A stretch of 10,335 bases of DNA from an uncultured Saprospiraceae bacterium (GTDB taxonomy: Bacteria; Bacteroidota; Bacteroidia; Chitinophagales; Saprospiraceae), in NCBI GenBank assembly GCA_938033975.1, contig CALHKJ010000088.1:1-10335 (forward strand). The letters are read 5' to 3'. The notes beneath the pieces are model-generated. The model searched no databases, was not told the origin of the DNA, and worked only from the letters and a program-made list of their open reading frames with translations. The position numbers and the translations under genes were made by a program. Shown one piece after another: positions 1 through 6,137 of this stretch. Numbering within the stretch: the stretch's first letter is position 1; every line of letters begins with the position of its first letter.

Positions 1-97
1 CTGTTAGTTTGAAGTCTAGTATAGATTCGTAAAAGCTAATTGTTTCATCAAGCTTATTGGTTTCAAGTTTGGCTACGATTCCACTGATTGAATACAT
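1..97 (-). CDS. VOC/glyoxalase-fold protein, N-terminal fragment (runs off the left edge)
   Basis: Reading leftwards from an ATG at 97-95, the minus strand stays open to the window edge and encodes 32 residues beginning MYSISGIVAKLE and continuing with LDETISFYESILDFKL. A hydrophobic beta strand followed by 'D-x-x-x-x-FYE-x-x-L-x-F' is the typical opening of the vicinal oxygen chelate superfamily (glyoxalase I, fosfomycin and bleomycin resistance proteins, dioxygenases). In that fold the first beta strand is followed by a helix carrying the conserved FY. The metal-binding and catalytic residues lie further downstream, outside the window, so neither the reaction nor the substrate can be given. 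The gene has the same orientation as the coiled-coil gene at 282-947 but is separated from it by a strong terminator, so it probably has its own promoter in 98-218. The family call rests on about 30 residues only. Confidence 0.55.
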   Translation of the reverse strand, partial: MYSISGIVAKLETNKLDETISFYESILDFKLT

Positions 98-153
98 AAG
101 GAATTCTTTTTTGCAAGATAAAGTATTCTGTCATTTGACCTTTGATATTTGAC

Positions 154-218
154 ATCTAAAATCTAGAGTCTAGCAGTCTGGTGTCTGATAGTCTGGCGTC
201 AGATATTCTGGCGTCTTT
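154..218. repeat. Degenerate tandem repeat, 15-bp period
   Basis: Three adjacent 15-bp units can be aligned: GTCTAGCAGTCTGGT (168-182), GTCTGATAGTCTGGC (183-197) and GTCAGATATTCTGGC (198-212). A partial copy, GTCTTT, follows, and two shorter ATCTA-type units (154-167) precede them. Each unit is itself an imperfect doublet of 8+7 bases around GTCTgg/GTCTag. The tract has no open frame of note and sits between the VOC gene and the terminator of the neighbouring gene. Its function is unknown. It could be slipped-strand intergenic filler or a genome-wide repeat family. Confidence 0.6.
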
Positions 219-272
219 CTACAATAAAAAATGGCCCGCTTGAATAATCAAGCGAGCCATTTTTTATTGTAG
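219..272 (-). terminator. Long intrinsic terminator of the 282-947 gene
   Basis: Two 25-base arms (219-243 and 248-272) surround a four-base loop and match at 24 of 25 positions. The core is GC-rich and is followed by an A/T block that supplies a U-run on either strand. The single non-Watson-Crick position is C236 opposite A255 on the plus strand. On the minus strand the same pair reads as U opposite G, an allowed wobble, so the hairpin is complete only in minus-strand RNA. That fits its place nine bases after the stop codon of the minus-strand gene at 282. It may still work weakly in the other direction. Confidence 0.85.
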
Positions 273-281
273 AAGAGAAAA

Positions 282-947
282 TTAGTTCTTCCCTACTGCA
301 TTTAATTTTTTCTTCACTTCTTCGATCAAAGATTTTTGGTTTTCGATCTCGGTACCTTTGGCATCTTGAGCTTGTAGGTTTTTCTCTATTTCCATTTCAG
401 CTTCCCTGATTTTCTCTTTCCATTTTTCAATGTCTTTGTGAAATTCCTCATTGTCTTTACCTAACTTTTCCAAATCTCTATTTAAATCCTTAAGTCCCCT
501 TTCTTCCATTTCGAGTTCTTCTTCAATCACCAATTTTTCAACTCCGTAAACAAAAGGAGTAAGAAATTCATAGATGCCATCTGCAGCATCATTATCTGAA
601 TTACTTGTTATAAAATTTGAACCATTATCAAAAAAGATATAAGAACTTGCCATGTCTGCTCCTTGTTCTGCAAGAAAATAAACATTGAGTGGAGTTGAGC
701 TAATCATATTGATGGTAGCATCCAAAGTTTCATACTCTTTTGATTTTCTATTCTTTTTAGCCTTACCATTCTTCTTCATGTAGTCCTCCCATGCTGTTTC
801 AGCCATTTTCGCTGTGGCGTTAGGATGATTTATGACGAATGCTGGTTGTGCACCCATGCTAATTGTTTTCTCAACTTCTCTGATATCTTGTGAAAATAAA
901 GTCAGACTTAGGGAAGCCATTAAAATTATTAAGGATAAGTTTTTCAT
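282..947 (-). CDS. Secreted protein of unknown function with C-terminal coiled coil
   Basis: 221 residues. The N-terminus (MKNLSLIILMASLSLTLFSQ) is a classic signal peptide, with probable cleavage near residue 20 ahead of a mature protein beginning QDIREVEK. There is no lipobox cysteine, so a soluble periplasmic or secreted protein is expected. Residues 30-130 form a compact, mixed domain with a basic patch around 58-70 (KKNGKAKKNRKSK) and a Ser/Asn/Asp-rich stretch near 109-121. Residues about 137-215 are almost entirely Glu/Lys/Leu heptad-like sequence and should form a long coiled coil. I do not recognise a named domain. Secreted proteins with a small N-terminal domain and a coiled-coil tail occur in Bacteroidota as conserved hypotheticals. 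The gene stands alone, bounded by a terminator downstream and the divergent dnaB region upstream. The start is the first ATG, immediately before the signal sequence. Confidence 0.85.
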   Translation of the reverse strand: MKNLSLIILMASLSLTLFSQDIREVEKTISMGAQPAFVINHPNATAKMAETAWEDYMKKNGKAKKNRKSKEYETLDATINMISSTPLNVYFLAEQGADMASSYIFFDNGSNFITSNSDNDAADGIYEFLTPFVYGVEKLVIEEELEMEERGLKDLNRDLEKLGKDNEEFHKDIEKWKEKIREAEMEIEKNLQAQDAKGTEIENQKSLIEEVKKKLNAVGKN

Positions 948-1064
948 AATTTTATTTATTATTAATACTTGATTTAGACGGAAGAAGATCTAAAGTGTCT
1001 CTTAATTTAAGGTTAATTTTCAATGAAAAGTATAGCTGGGGATTAAAATTAAAGAAAGGGTGAT

Positions 1065-1322
1065 TGTGGATAACTGTTTTCAACAATGAATTAAGCAGTT
1101 ACACATGGCAATAAAAAATATGTCTTAATTTTTCAACAACAAAAACTGTAACATAGATATTAAGTTTGCAAGCCTTGAAATTAGGCTGTTTCACGCAAAG
1201 TGGTTGCTTATCAGAACTTTATGGAACCAATTATTGGTATTTTAATTTATTATAATGCGTAATGTAGTGAGTGAAATTTCAAAAATTTTTGTTTTCCACA
1301 ATTGCTCAACATTTTATCCATA
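1065..1322. other. Cluster of DnaA-box-like sites; possible origin or DnaA-controlled promoter region
   Basis: The DnaA consensus TTATCCACA appears exactly on the minus strand at 1065-1073 (read as TGTGGATAA). On the plus strand, TTTTCCACA (1292-1300) and TTATCCATA (1314-1322) each differ from it at one base. Two copies of TTTTCAACA (1077-1085 and 1130-1138) differ at two bases. Between the outer boxes lies an AT-rich segment (about 1229-1256) that could serve as an unwinding element. The adjacent gene is the replicative helicase dnaB, and transcription diverges from this region on both sides. These features suit an origin, but origins in this phylum are not known to sit regularly beside dnaB. 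A DnaA-regulated dnaB promoter or chance clustering in AT-rich DNA remain possible. Confidence 0.3.
1226..1238. repeat. Operator-like palindrome ACCAAT-T-ATTGGT
   Basis: A perfect 6-bp inverted repeat around a single T sits in the middle of the divergent intergenic region and runs directly into an AT-rich stretch (to about 1256). It is too short for a terminator and has the size of a dimeric regulator half-site pair. No regulator gene is nearby and no known operator is recognised. It may equally be an incidental palindrome in AT-rich DNA. Confidence 0.3.
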
Positions 1323-1398
1323 ATGACAAGTAAGCATTGTAGATCTGACGCACATACATTTTACTACTTTTACAACCTCATTTATAATAACACTCTTA

Positions 1399-2904
1399 AT
1401 GGCAAATCCTTACAACAATAAATCATCTGGCGAATCCAATATGGATCAGTTGATGGGTAGGGTCATGCCACAGGCAGTGGATTTGGAAGAAGCGGTATTG
1501 GGGGCTGCACTATTAGACAAAGATGCCTTCCCAATTGTAGTGGAATTTTTGGATTCAAATTCATTTTATCTTCCATCACATCAAGAGATTTACGCTCACA
1601 TGAAGGATTTGTTTTCCAAGCAAATCCCAATTGACCTTCTTACAATTCAGGATGCGCTCAAGAAATCCAACAAATTAAAAATGGTGGGTGGTATTAGTTA
1701 CTTGATGGAATTAAGTAACAAAGTAGCCTCTGCAGCCAATATTGAATATCACGGTAGGATTGTTTTACAAAAACACATCCAAAGGGCTTTAATATCCATT
1801 TCTAATAAGACCATCAAGGATGCTTTTGAAGACACAAAAGATGTTCTTTCTCTATTGGATGAAGTAGAGCAAGGACTATATGAGATTTCAGATCAAAATC
1901 TAAACACTGGATTTAAACCTGTAAGTGCAATTGCAGCAGAAGTAAGAAAAGAGCTCGAGGAAATTTCTAAGAAGGGAGACGCAATTGTCGGTGTACCTTC
2001 TGGATTTGATGATTTGGATAAGGTGACCAATGGATGGCAGTCATCAGATTTGATAATCATTGCCGCACGTCCTGGTATGGGTAAAACTGCCTTTACCTTA
2101 TCTCTTGCCAAGAATGCCGCAGAGCGAGACTACCCAATTGCTATATTCTCACTAGAGATGGAAGATAAACAATTGGTTCAACGTCTAATTTCTATGGATT
2201 CAGAAATAAGTACTTCGAGAATTAGAGCTGCTAAATTGGATCAGTCTGAATGGAATAGATTGAATCAATCTGTAGAGAAGATTTCTGAAATGCCAATTTA
2301 TATTGATGATACACCAGGTATCAATATTTTCGAACTTCGAGCAAAATGTAGGCGTCTGAAGCAGAATCACAACATTCAGATGATAGTGATCGATTATCTT
2401 CAGTTAATGAGTGCCGATAAAGGTAGTGGAAAAGGACAAAATAGGGAACAACAAATATCAACGATATCAAGATCATTGAAAGGTTTGGCAAAGGAATTAA
2501 AGGTCCCTGTAATTGCTTTATCCCAGTTATCAAGAGCCGTTGAAACAAGAGGAGGTGACAAGCGTCCGATGCTTTCTGACCTTAGAGAATCAGGTGCCAT
2601 CGAACAGGATGCGGATATTGTAACTTTTATCTACCGTCCCGATTATTATAACATGGATGACCAATCTGATCTTCCTGATGATGTTGCTCAAATTATTATA
2701 GCCAAGCACCGTAACGGGTCGCTTGAAGATGTCAACTTGAGATTTATTGCAGACTATGTTAAATTTGTGCCAATTGGCACCTCTGGATTCCAGACCTTAC
2801 GTCCACTCGGTGATCAAGGCCAAGATCCTTTTGGACCAGTAGATGACACTGTAACCATTTCTTCAAGAATGAATACAGATGACTTCAGTGTCTTTGATGA
2901 TTAA
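1399..2904 (+). CDS. dnaB: Replicative DNA helicase DnaB
   Basis: 501 residues, the usual size for the family. DnaB is the ring-shaped hexameric helicase that unwinds DNA 5' to 3' at the replication fork using ATP, and it recruits primase. The N-terminal primase-interacting domain (about residues 24-130, starting PQAVDLEEAVLGAALLD) is followed by a linker (about 150-190). The RecA-like motor then shows Walker A ARPGMGKT (223-230), Walker B with IDYLQL (331-336), the sensor-like ALSQLSR (373-379), SDLRESGAIEQDAD (393-406) and the arginine-finger segment KHRNG (436-440). All key residues are present and there is no intein in the P-loop, a common insertion site in this gene. The tail (about 465-501) is acidic and probably flexible. 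The ATG at 1399 gives a 20-residue polar leader ahead of the conserved domain. A later start at Met15 (1441) cannot be excluded. The pseudouridine synthase gene follows after 37 bp with no terminator, so the two are probably cotranscribed. Confidence 0.97.
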   Translation: MANPYNNKSSGESNMDQLMGRVMPQAVDLEEAVLGAALLDKDAFPIVVEFLDSNSFYLPSHQEIYAHMKDLFSKQIPIDLLTIQDALKKSNKLKMVGGISYLMELSNKVASAANIEYHGRIVLQKHIQRALISISNKTIKDAFEDTKDVLSLLDEVEQGLYEISDQNLNTGFKPVSAIAAEVRKELEEISKKGDAIVGVPSGFDDLDKVTNGWQSSDLIIIAARPGMGKTAFTLSLAKNAAERDYPIAIFSLEMEDKQLVQRLISMDSEISTSRIRAAKLDQSEWNRLNQSVEKISEMPIYIDDTPGINIFELRAKCRRLKQNHNIQMIVIDYLQLMSADKGSGKGQNREQQISTISRSLKGLAKELKVPVIALSQLSRAVETRGGDKRPMLSDLRESGAIEQDADIVTFIYRPDYYNMDDQSDLPDDVAQIIIAKHRNGSLEDVNLRFIADYVKFVPIGTSGFQTLRPLGDQGQDPFGPVDDTVTISSRMNTDDFSVFDD

Positions 2905-2941
2905 ACATTTGCCCTTACCTTCATTTTAATTAATTAGTATT

Positions 2942-3664
2942 ATGGATGTTGTAAAATATCGTTTAAATAAATACATATCTCACGCTGGAGTTTGCTCTAG
3001 GCGAAAAGCAGCTGATTTGGTGAAGGCAGGCAAGATAAAAGTAAATGGAGCCGTGGAAAAAAATCCAGCCATTGAAGTCACAGAAGAAGATAAAATCGAA
3101 TACGAAGGAAAGGTATTGAAAGCTGTCAAAAAAATGGTTTACTTACTTGTCAACAAACCTAAGGGTGTTGTTACTACTATGAGTGATGAAGCTGGCAGAA
3201 AAACCATCTGGGATATGGTCAAAGAAAAGGTTGATACCAGAATTTTTCCAGTTGGCAGATTGGATATGTATACAACCGGATTGCTTCTACTTACCAATGA
3301 TGGTGATCTAACTCTTAGACTTTCCCACCCTAGGCATAAGGTCAAAAAAATCTACCATGTTCAATTAGATCGACCTTTGGAAGAAAAGGATCTGTTGGCC
3401 ATTCAGAAAGGCTTAGAACTTGAAGATGGTCTTGCTCAAGTTGATGGTATTTCACATGTGAAAGGCGAAGATAAAAATCATGTAGGATTAGAAATTCATA
3501 TGGGTAAAAATCGAATTGTAAGAAGAATATTTGAACATCTTGATTATAGTGTATTGAGGTTAGACAGAGTCTATTATGCTGGACTAACCAAAAAAGATCT
3601 ACCTAGGGGTTGGAGCCGATTTCTTGAAGAAAAGGAAATCATCATGTTGAAGCATTTTTCCTAA
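2942..3664 (+). CDS. rluB: RsuA/RluB-family rRNA pseudouridine synthase
   Basis: 240 residues. The protein should convert a specific uridine in rRNA to pseudouridine; in RluB the target is in helix 80 of 23S rRNA. An N-terminal S4 RNA-binding domain (about 5-62, with RLNKYISHAGVCSRRKAADL and KIKVNG) precedes the catalytic domain. That domain carries the signature GRLDMYTTGLLLLTNDG (105-121), with catalytic Asp108. KIYHVQL (136-142) is the second family motif, and NRIVRRIF (190-197) corresponds to the usual NRQVRRM. The layout and length match RluB-type enzymes best, but RluE, RluF and RsuA share the motifs, so the exact target site is inferred. The ATG at 2942 places the S4 domain at the usual distance from the N-terminus. 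Only 37 bp separate it from dnaB. Downstream, a weak hairpin at 3717-3741 may end the transcript. Confidence 0.92.
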   Translation: MDVVKYRLNKYISHAGVCSRRKAADLVKAGKIKVNGAVEKNPAIEVTEEDKIEYEGKVLKAVKKMVYLLVNKPKGVVTTMSDEAGRKTIWDMVKEKVDTRIFPVGRLDMYTTGLLLLTNDGDLTLRLSHPRHKVKKIYHVQLDRPLEEKDLLAIQKGLELEDGLAQVDGISHVKGEDKNHVGLEIHMGKNRIVRRIFEHLDYSVLRLDRVYYAGLTKKDLPRGWSRFLEEKEIIMLKHFS

Positions 3665-3716
3665 GCTCAAAGGGTTAAATAGTTCTAGATATCCCTATAA
3701 TTCAATGTAAACGTCC

Positions 3717-3741
3717 TGATTGACTTAATTCACTTCAATCA
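3717..3741 (+). terminator. Weak hairpin downstream of the pseudouridine synthase gene
   Basis: TGATTGA (3717-3723) and TCAATCA (3735-3741) are perfect 7-bp arms around an 11-base loop, 53 bases after the stop codon. The stem is AT-rich, and the nearest T-run (CTTTTTATT) lies about 10 bases beyond it. It is therefore a poor intrinsic terminator and could instead be a regulatory dyad for the next gene. Nothing else stands out in the 167-bp gap 3665-3831. Confidence 0.25.
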
Positions 3742-3831
3742 AATCTAGATACCTTTTTATTATTAAGCAGTTTTCCTATTTTAGCTAAAGTTAAAATGTT
3801 AAATTCATTACCTATTATTGACCACTAACCT

Positions 3832-4125
3832 TTGAAGAAATCTTTTTTCTATATAATCCTAATAAGCCAAACTTGGCTGACTATTGGTACACTATGTACT
3901 CATATTATAAATCCTAATCATGAGTTAACGGAAATATTTAATGAGGAAGAAAAGAATGAGAAAGAAAAGGAAATAGAAAAAGAGTTAGAAAAGATCAATC
4001 AAAATCAAAAGAAAAATAGCCAGGCTAATAAGTTATCAGTGGTAAATCTTAGCAATATCATCTATCCAATACTTACTGGCAGATTTCATACAGATAACTT
4101 TACTCCACCTCCAGAACGAGTTTAA
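3832..4125 (+). CDS. Small secreted or membrane-anchored protein with TTG start, unknown function
   Basis: 97 residues. The start must be TTG at 3832: an in-frame TAA lies at 3826-3828 and the protein contains no internal methionine, so no ATG start exists. The product begins MKKSFFYIILISQTWL, a positively charged and hydrophobic stretch (about 1-25) acting as signal peptide or membrane anchor. Next comes a highly charged Glu/Lys segment (about 37-62), probably helical or coiled. The C-terminal part (about 68-97) contains hydrophobic residues and ends TPPPERV. Two features argue for a real gene: the orderly signal/charged/proline-tail design, and its position 77 bp ahead of the SulP gene in the same direction. 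Small secreted proteins ending in a PPPE- or PPQ-like tail are, from memory, common hypotheticals in Bacteroidota. No biochemical role is known to me. A link to the transporter is only suggested by adjacency. Confidence 0.7.
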   Translation: MKKSFFYIILISQTWLTIGTLCTHIINPNHELTEIFNEEEKNEKEKEIEKELEKINQNQKKNSQANKLSVVNLSNIIYPILTGRFHTDNFTPPPERV

Positions 4126-4157
4126 AGTATCTATGGTCAGCTTTGCTGATATTTCAA

Positions 4158-4175
4158 TGATTCTATATTGAATCA
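4158..4175. promoter_or_regulatory. Dyad TGATTC-N6-GAATCA upstream of the SulP gene
   Basis: Perfect 6-bp inverted arms (4158-4163 and 4170-4175) flank six bases, ending 27 bases before the SulP start codon. A second short hairpin, TCAGC-TTT-GCTGA (4137-4149), precedes it, just after the stop codon of the small gene. Size and place suit an operator or a leader hairpin controlling the transporter. No matching regulator is encoded nearby, so function is unproven. Confidence 0.3.
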
Positions 4176-4202
4176 CTTATCCTGTTATTTAAAAATTACA
4201 AT

Positions 4203-6047
4203 ATGAAGTTTAAAATAGATTTCGACTTTAAACATTTTAAAGGCGATTTATTTGGAGGTATAACTGCCGGTATCGTGGCTTTGCCTTTGGCATTGGCCTT
4301 TGGTGAAAGTACTGAGCTAGGTGCACCTGCAGGTCTATATGGTGCCATCATCATTGCCTTTTTTGCAGCCTTATTCGGTGGAACCAATACACAAATATCT
4401 GGACCCACTGCTCCAATGACTGCGGTAAGTATGGTTATCATTGCAGGCATTGTTGCCAATTTTGATGGGAATGTAGAAAAAGCATTGCCTGCCATTATTA
4501 TCGTATTCCTGCTTGCGGGTCTGATACAAATAGGTCTTGGTTTTGGAGGCATTGGAAAGTATATAAAATATATACCCTATCCCGTTGTCTCTGGGTTTAT
4601 GACCGCCATCGGTGTCATCATTTTAGTGACTCAAATTTTACCTTCCATCGGATATTATCCAAAAGAAGATACTGAGTTTGTAAATCAATTCAAGCCACAG
4701 GCCGAAGAACGTATACTTGAAAACATACTCATTGAGGAAGCTGGTGAAGGGATCTTGGTTTTAGAGAATTTTGAAGAAACCATAAAAAGATCAAGTGAAA
4801 TAACGCCCGATGCAATTTTTGAAGAATCAAAAACACTTGCAGGTATAGAAGCACAAGGAGTTTTGGGAGCTATAAAAATTATGCCTCGAGCTCTTCGGAA
4901 TATTCGATGGCTCGAATTGTGGTTGGCCTTAAGTACCATATTTATCATCTATGGGTTTAAGCGAATAACAAAAAAAATACCGAGCACCTTGGTTGCACTA
5001 TTCGTAGTGTCCATTGCTGCAGTGCTGTTAAAACTTGACTATGTGAAAATTGAAGAAATTCCAAGTGGACTTCCAAAGTTACATTTAGACTTTGTTTCAG
5101 GGTTTAGTTTTAAAGCTATAGCGCCATATATTTTCACAGCAATCACCTTGGCTTTATTGGGTGCCATTGATTCATTGTTGACATCAATCGTTGCTGATAA
5201 CATGACCAAAACCAGGCACAATCCAAATCAGGAATTGGTGGGACAAGGAATTGGAAATAGTATAGCTGCACTTTTTGGTGGTCTTCCAGGTGCAGGAGCA
5301 ACTATCAGAACTGTGGTAAATATTCAGGCAGGTGGTAAGACAAGATTGTCAGGTATGATTGCCGGTATTTTACTCTTGATTATTCTATTAGCACTTGGAC
5401 CTATTGCTTCGAAAATTCCTGCTGCAGTTCTTGCAGGTATTTTGGTTACAGTTGGAATAGGTGTAATGGATTACAAAGGCTTGAAAGCGATACCACATAT
5501 GCCAAGAGGAGAAGTTTTTGTAATGCTGGTAGTACTCATTTTATCTACAGTTTGGAATCTAATCTATGCTGTTGGGATTGGTCTTGTTATAGCTTCTATC
5601 ATGTTTATGAAAAAGATTGGAGACTTGACTGCGAAAAGATCAGATGTAAAATCCTTGAAAGAAGAACCTTGGGAAGATGAGACAGGATTTCCATCTAACT
5701 TAACTGAAGAAGTATTCATCAAACACATAAACGGACCTTTATTCTTTGGATCTACAAGTGATTTTCAAGTTTTGGCCAATCAAATTCCTCATACTGCATC
5801 AGCGGTAGTGATAAGAATGGGATTAATGCCATACATGGATCAATCAGGTTTGTATGCTATTGAAGATGTGTTCCAAGATCTAATCGGAAAGAACATAAAG
5901 ATCTTATTGGTAAATCCTCAAGAGCAACCAAAGTACATGATGGAAAGAATAGACATTGTACCTAACCTTATTCCTGAGGAACATATTTTCCAAAATTTTG
6001 ATGATTGTATGACTTGGGTTAAAGCCAATGTAGAGGATGTATACTAA
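4203..6047 (+). CDS. SulP-family anion transporter with STAS domain
   Basis: 614 residues; an inner-membrane carrier of the SulP (SLC26) family, which moves sulfate, bicarbonate or dicarboxylates, usually with sodium or protons. The transport domain starts near residue 14 (GDLFGGITAGIVALPLALAFG), with SGPTAPMTAV at 66-75 and GLPGAGATIRTVVN at 360-373, both strongly conserved family segments. About ten or more hydrophobic helices run from 15 to 470. A cytoplasmic STAS domain (about 500-610) includes MDQSGLYAIEDVF at 545-557. Residues about 153-232 form a long, acidic hydrophilic insert (EERILENILIEEAGEGILVL and onward) between membrane segments, larger than the loop in classical SulP proteins. 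I recall similar inserts in Bacteroidota homologues, so this seems lineage-typical. Substrate cannot be read from sequence. No carbonic anhydrase or sulfate-assimilation gene lies in the window to decide between bicarbonate and sulfate. A strong terminator follows at 6070-6100. Confidence 0.95.
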   Translation: MKFKIDFDFKHFKGDLFGGITAGIVALPLALAFGESTELGAPAGLYGAIIIAFFAALFGGTNTQISGPTAPMTAVSMVIIAGIVANFDGNVEKALPAIIIVFLLAGLIQIGLGFGGIGKYIKYIPYPVVSGFMTAIGVIILVTQILPSIGYYPKEDTEFVNQFKPQAEERILENILIEEAGEGILVLENFEETIKRSSEITPDAIFEESKTLAGIEAQGVLGAIKIMPRALRNIRWLELWLALSTIFIIYGFKRITKKIPSTLVALFVVSIAAVLLKLDYVKIEEIPSGLPKLHLDFVSGFSFKAIAPYIFTAITLALLGAIDSLLTSIVADNMTKTRHNPNQELVGQGIGNSIAALFGGLPGAGATIRTVVNIQAGGKTRLSGMIAGILLLIILLALGPIASKIPAAVLAGILVTVGIGVMDYKGLKAIPHMPRGEVFVMLVVLILSTVWNLIYAVGIGLVIASIMFMKKIGDLTAKRSDVKSLKEEPWEDETGFPSNLTEEVFIKHINGPLFFGSTSDFQVLANQIPHTASAVVIRMGLMPYMDQSGLYAIEDVFQDLIGKNIKILLVNPQEQPKYMMERIDIVPNLIPEEHIFQNFDDCMTWVKANVEDVY

Positions 6048-6069
6048 TTGAAGAAATATACCTAATAAT

Positions 6070-6100
6070 AAAAAGCTCAGATTTTCGTCTGAGCTTTTTT
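6070..6100 (+). terminator. Strong intrinsic terminator after the SulP gene
   Basis: Perfect 12-bp arms, AAAAAGCTCAGA (6070-6081) and TCTGAGCTTTTT (6088-6099), enclose the loop TTTTCG, and the right arm runs into a T-run on the plus strand. It lies 23 bases after the SulP stop codon. This ends the upstream unit and implies that the next gene (6138) has its own promoter. Confidence 0.92.
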
Positions 6101-6137
6101 ATTTTAATTATCTTACTTTTAAAGACTTCTAATAATT

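Larger units (their letters stand above)
948..1398. other. 451-bp divergent intergenic region upstream of dnaB
   Basis: This is the longest gene-free stretch in the window, lying between the starts of two genes that point away from each other. I see no tRNA, no convincing small gene and no recognisable riboswitch. It contains a perfect DnaA box (1065-1073), two one-mismatch boxes (1292-1300 and 1314-1322), two identical TTTTCAACA sequences (1077-1085 and 1130-1138), a 13-base palindrome (1226-1238) and a strongly AT-rich run (about 1229-1256). TAAGTTTG at 1161-1168 matches the Bacteroidota -7 consensus TAnnTTTG but has no TTTG at the right distance upstream. TACTTTTA at 1365-1372 is a weaker candidate closer to dnaB. 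I could not place a firm promoter for either gene. Confidence 0.7.

Noticed and set aside
154..218. Possible CRISPR array
   Set aside because: The units are 15 bp, contiguous and degenerate, with no spacers, and no cas genes are present.
948..1398. tRNA, riboswitch or small RNA gene in the long intergenic region
   Set aside because: I found no cloverleaf, no conserved riboswitch core and no promoter-terminator pair of suitable spacing.
1893..2111. Antisense open frame within dnaB (72 codons), with similar ones at 2321-2548 and 2400-2600
   Set aside because: They lie wholly inside a highly conserved coding gene on the other strand and have no protein-like features of their own.
4196..4552. 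118-codon antisense frame over the start of the SulP gene, and similar frames at 4685-4948 and 5039-5221
   Set aside because: They mirror the transporter's codons. Their Pro/Ala/Ile-rich low-complexity composition is typical of antisense shadows.
1399..6047. A novel multi-gene defence or mobile system spanning dnaB to SulP
   Set aside because: The genes are ordinary housekeeping and transport families. No nuclease, transposase, integrase or toxin-like partner is present.
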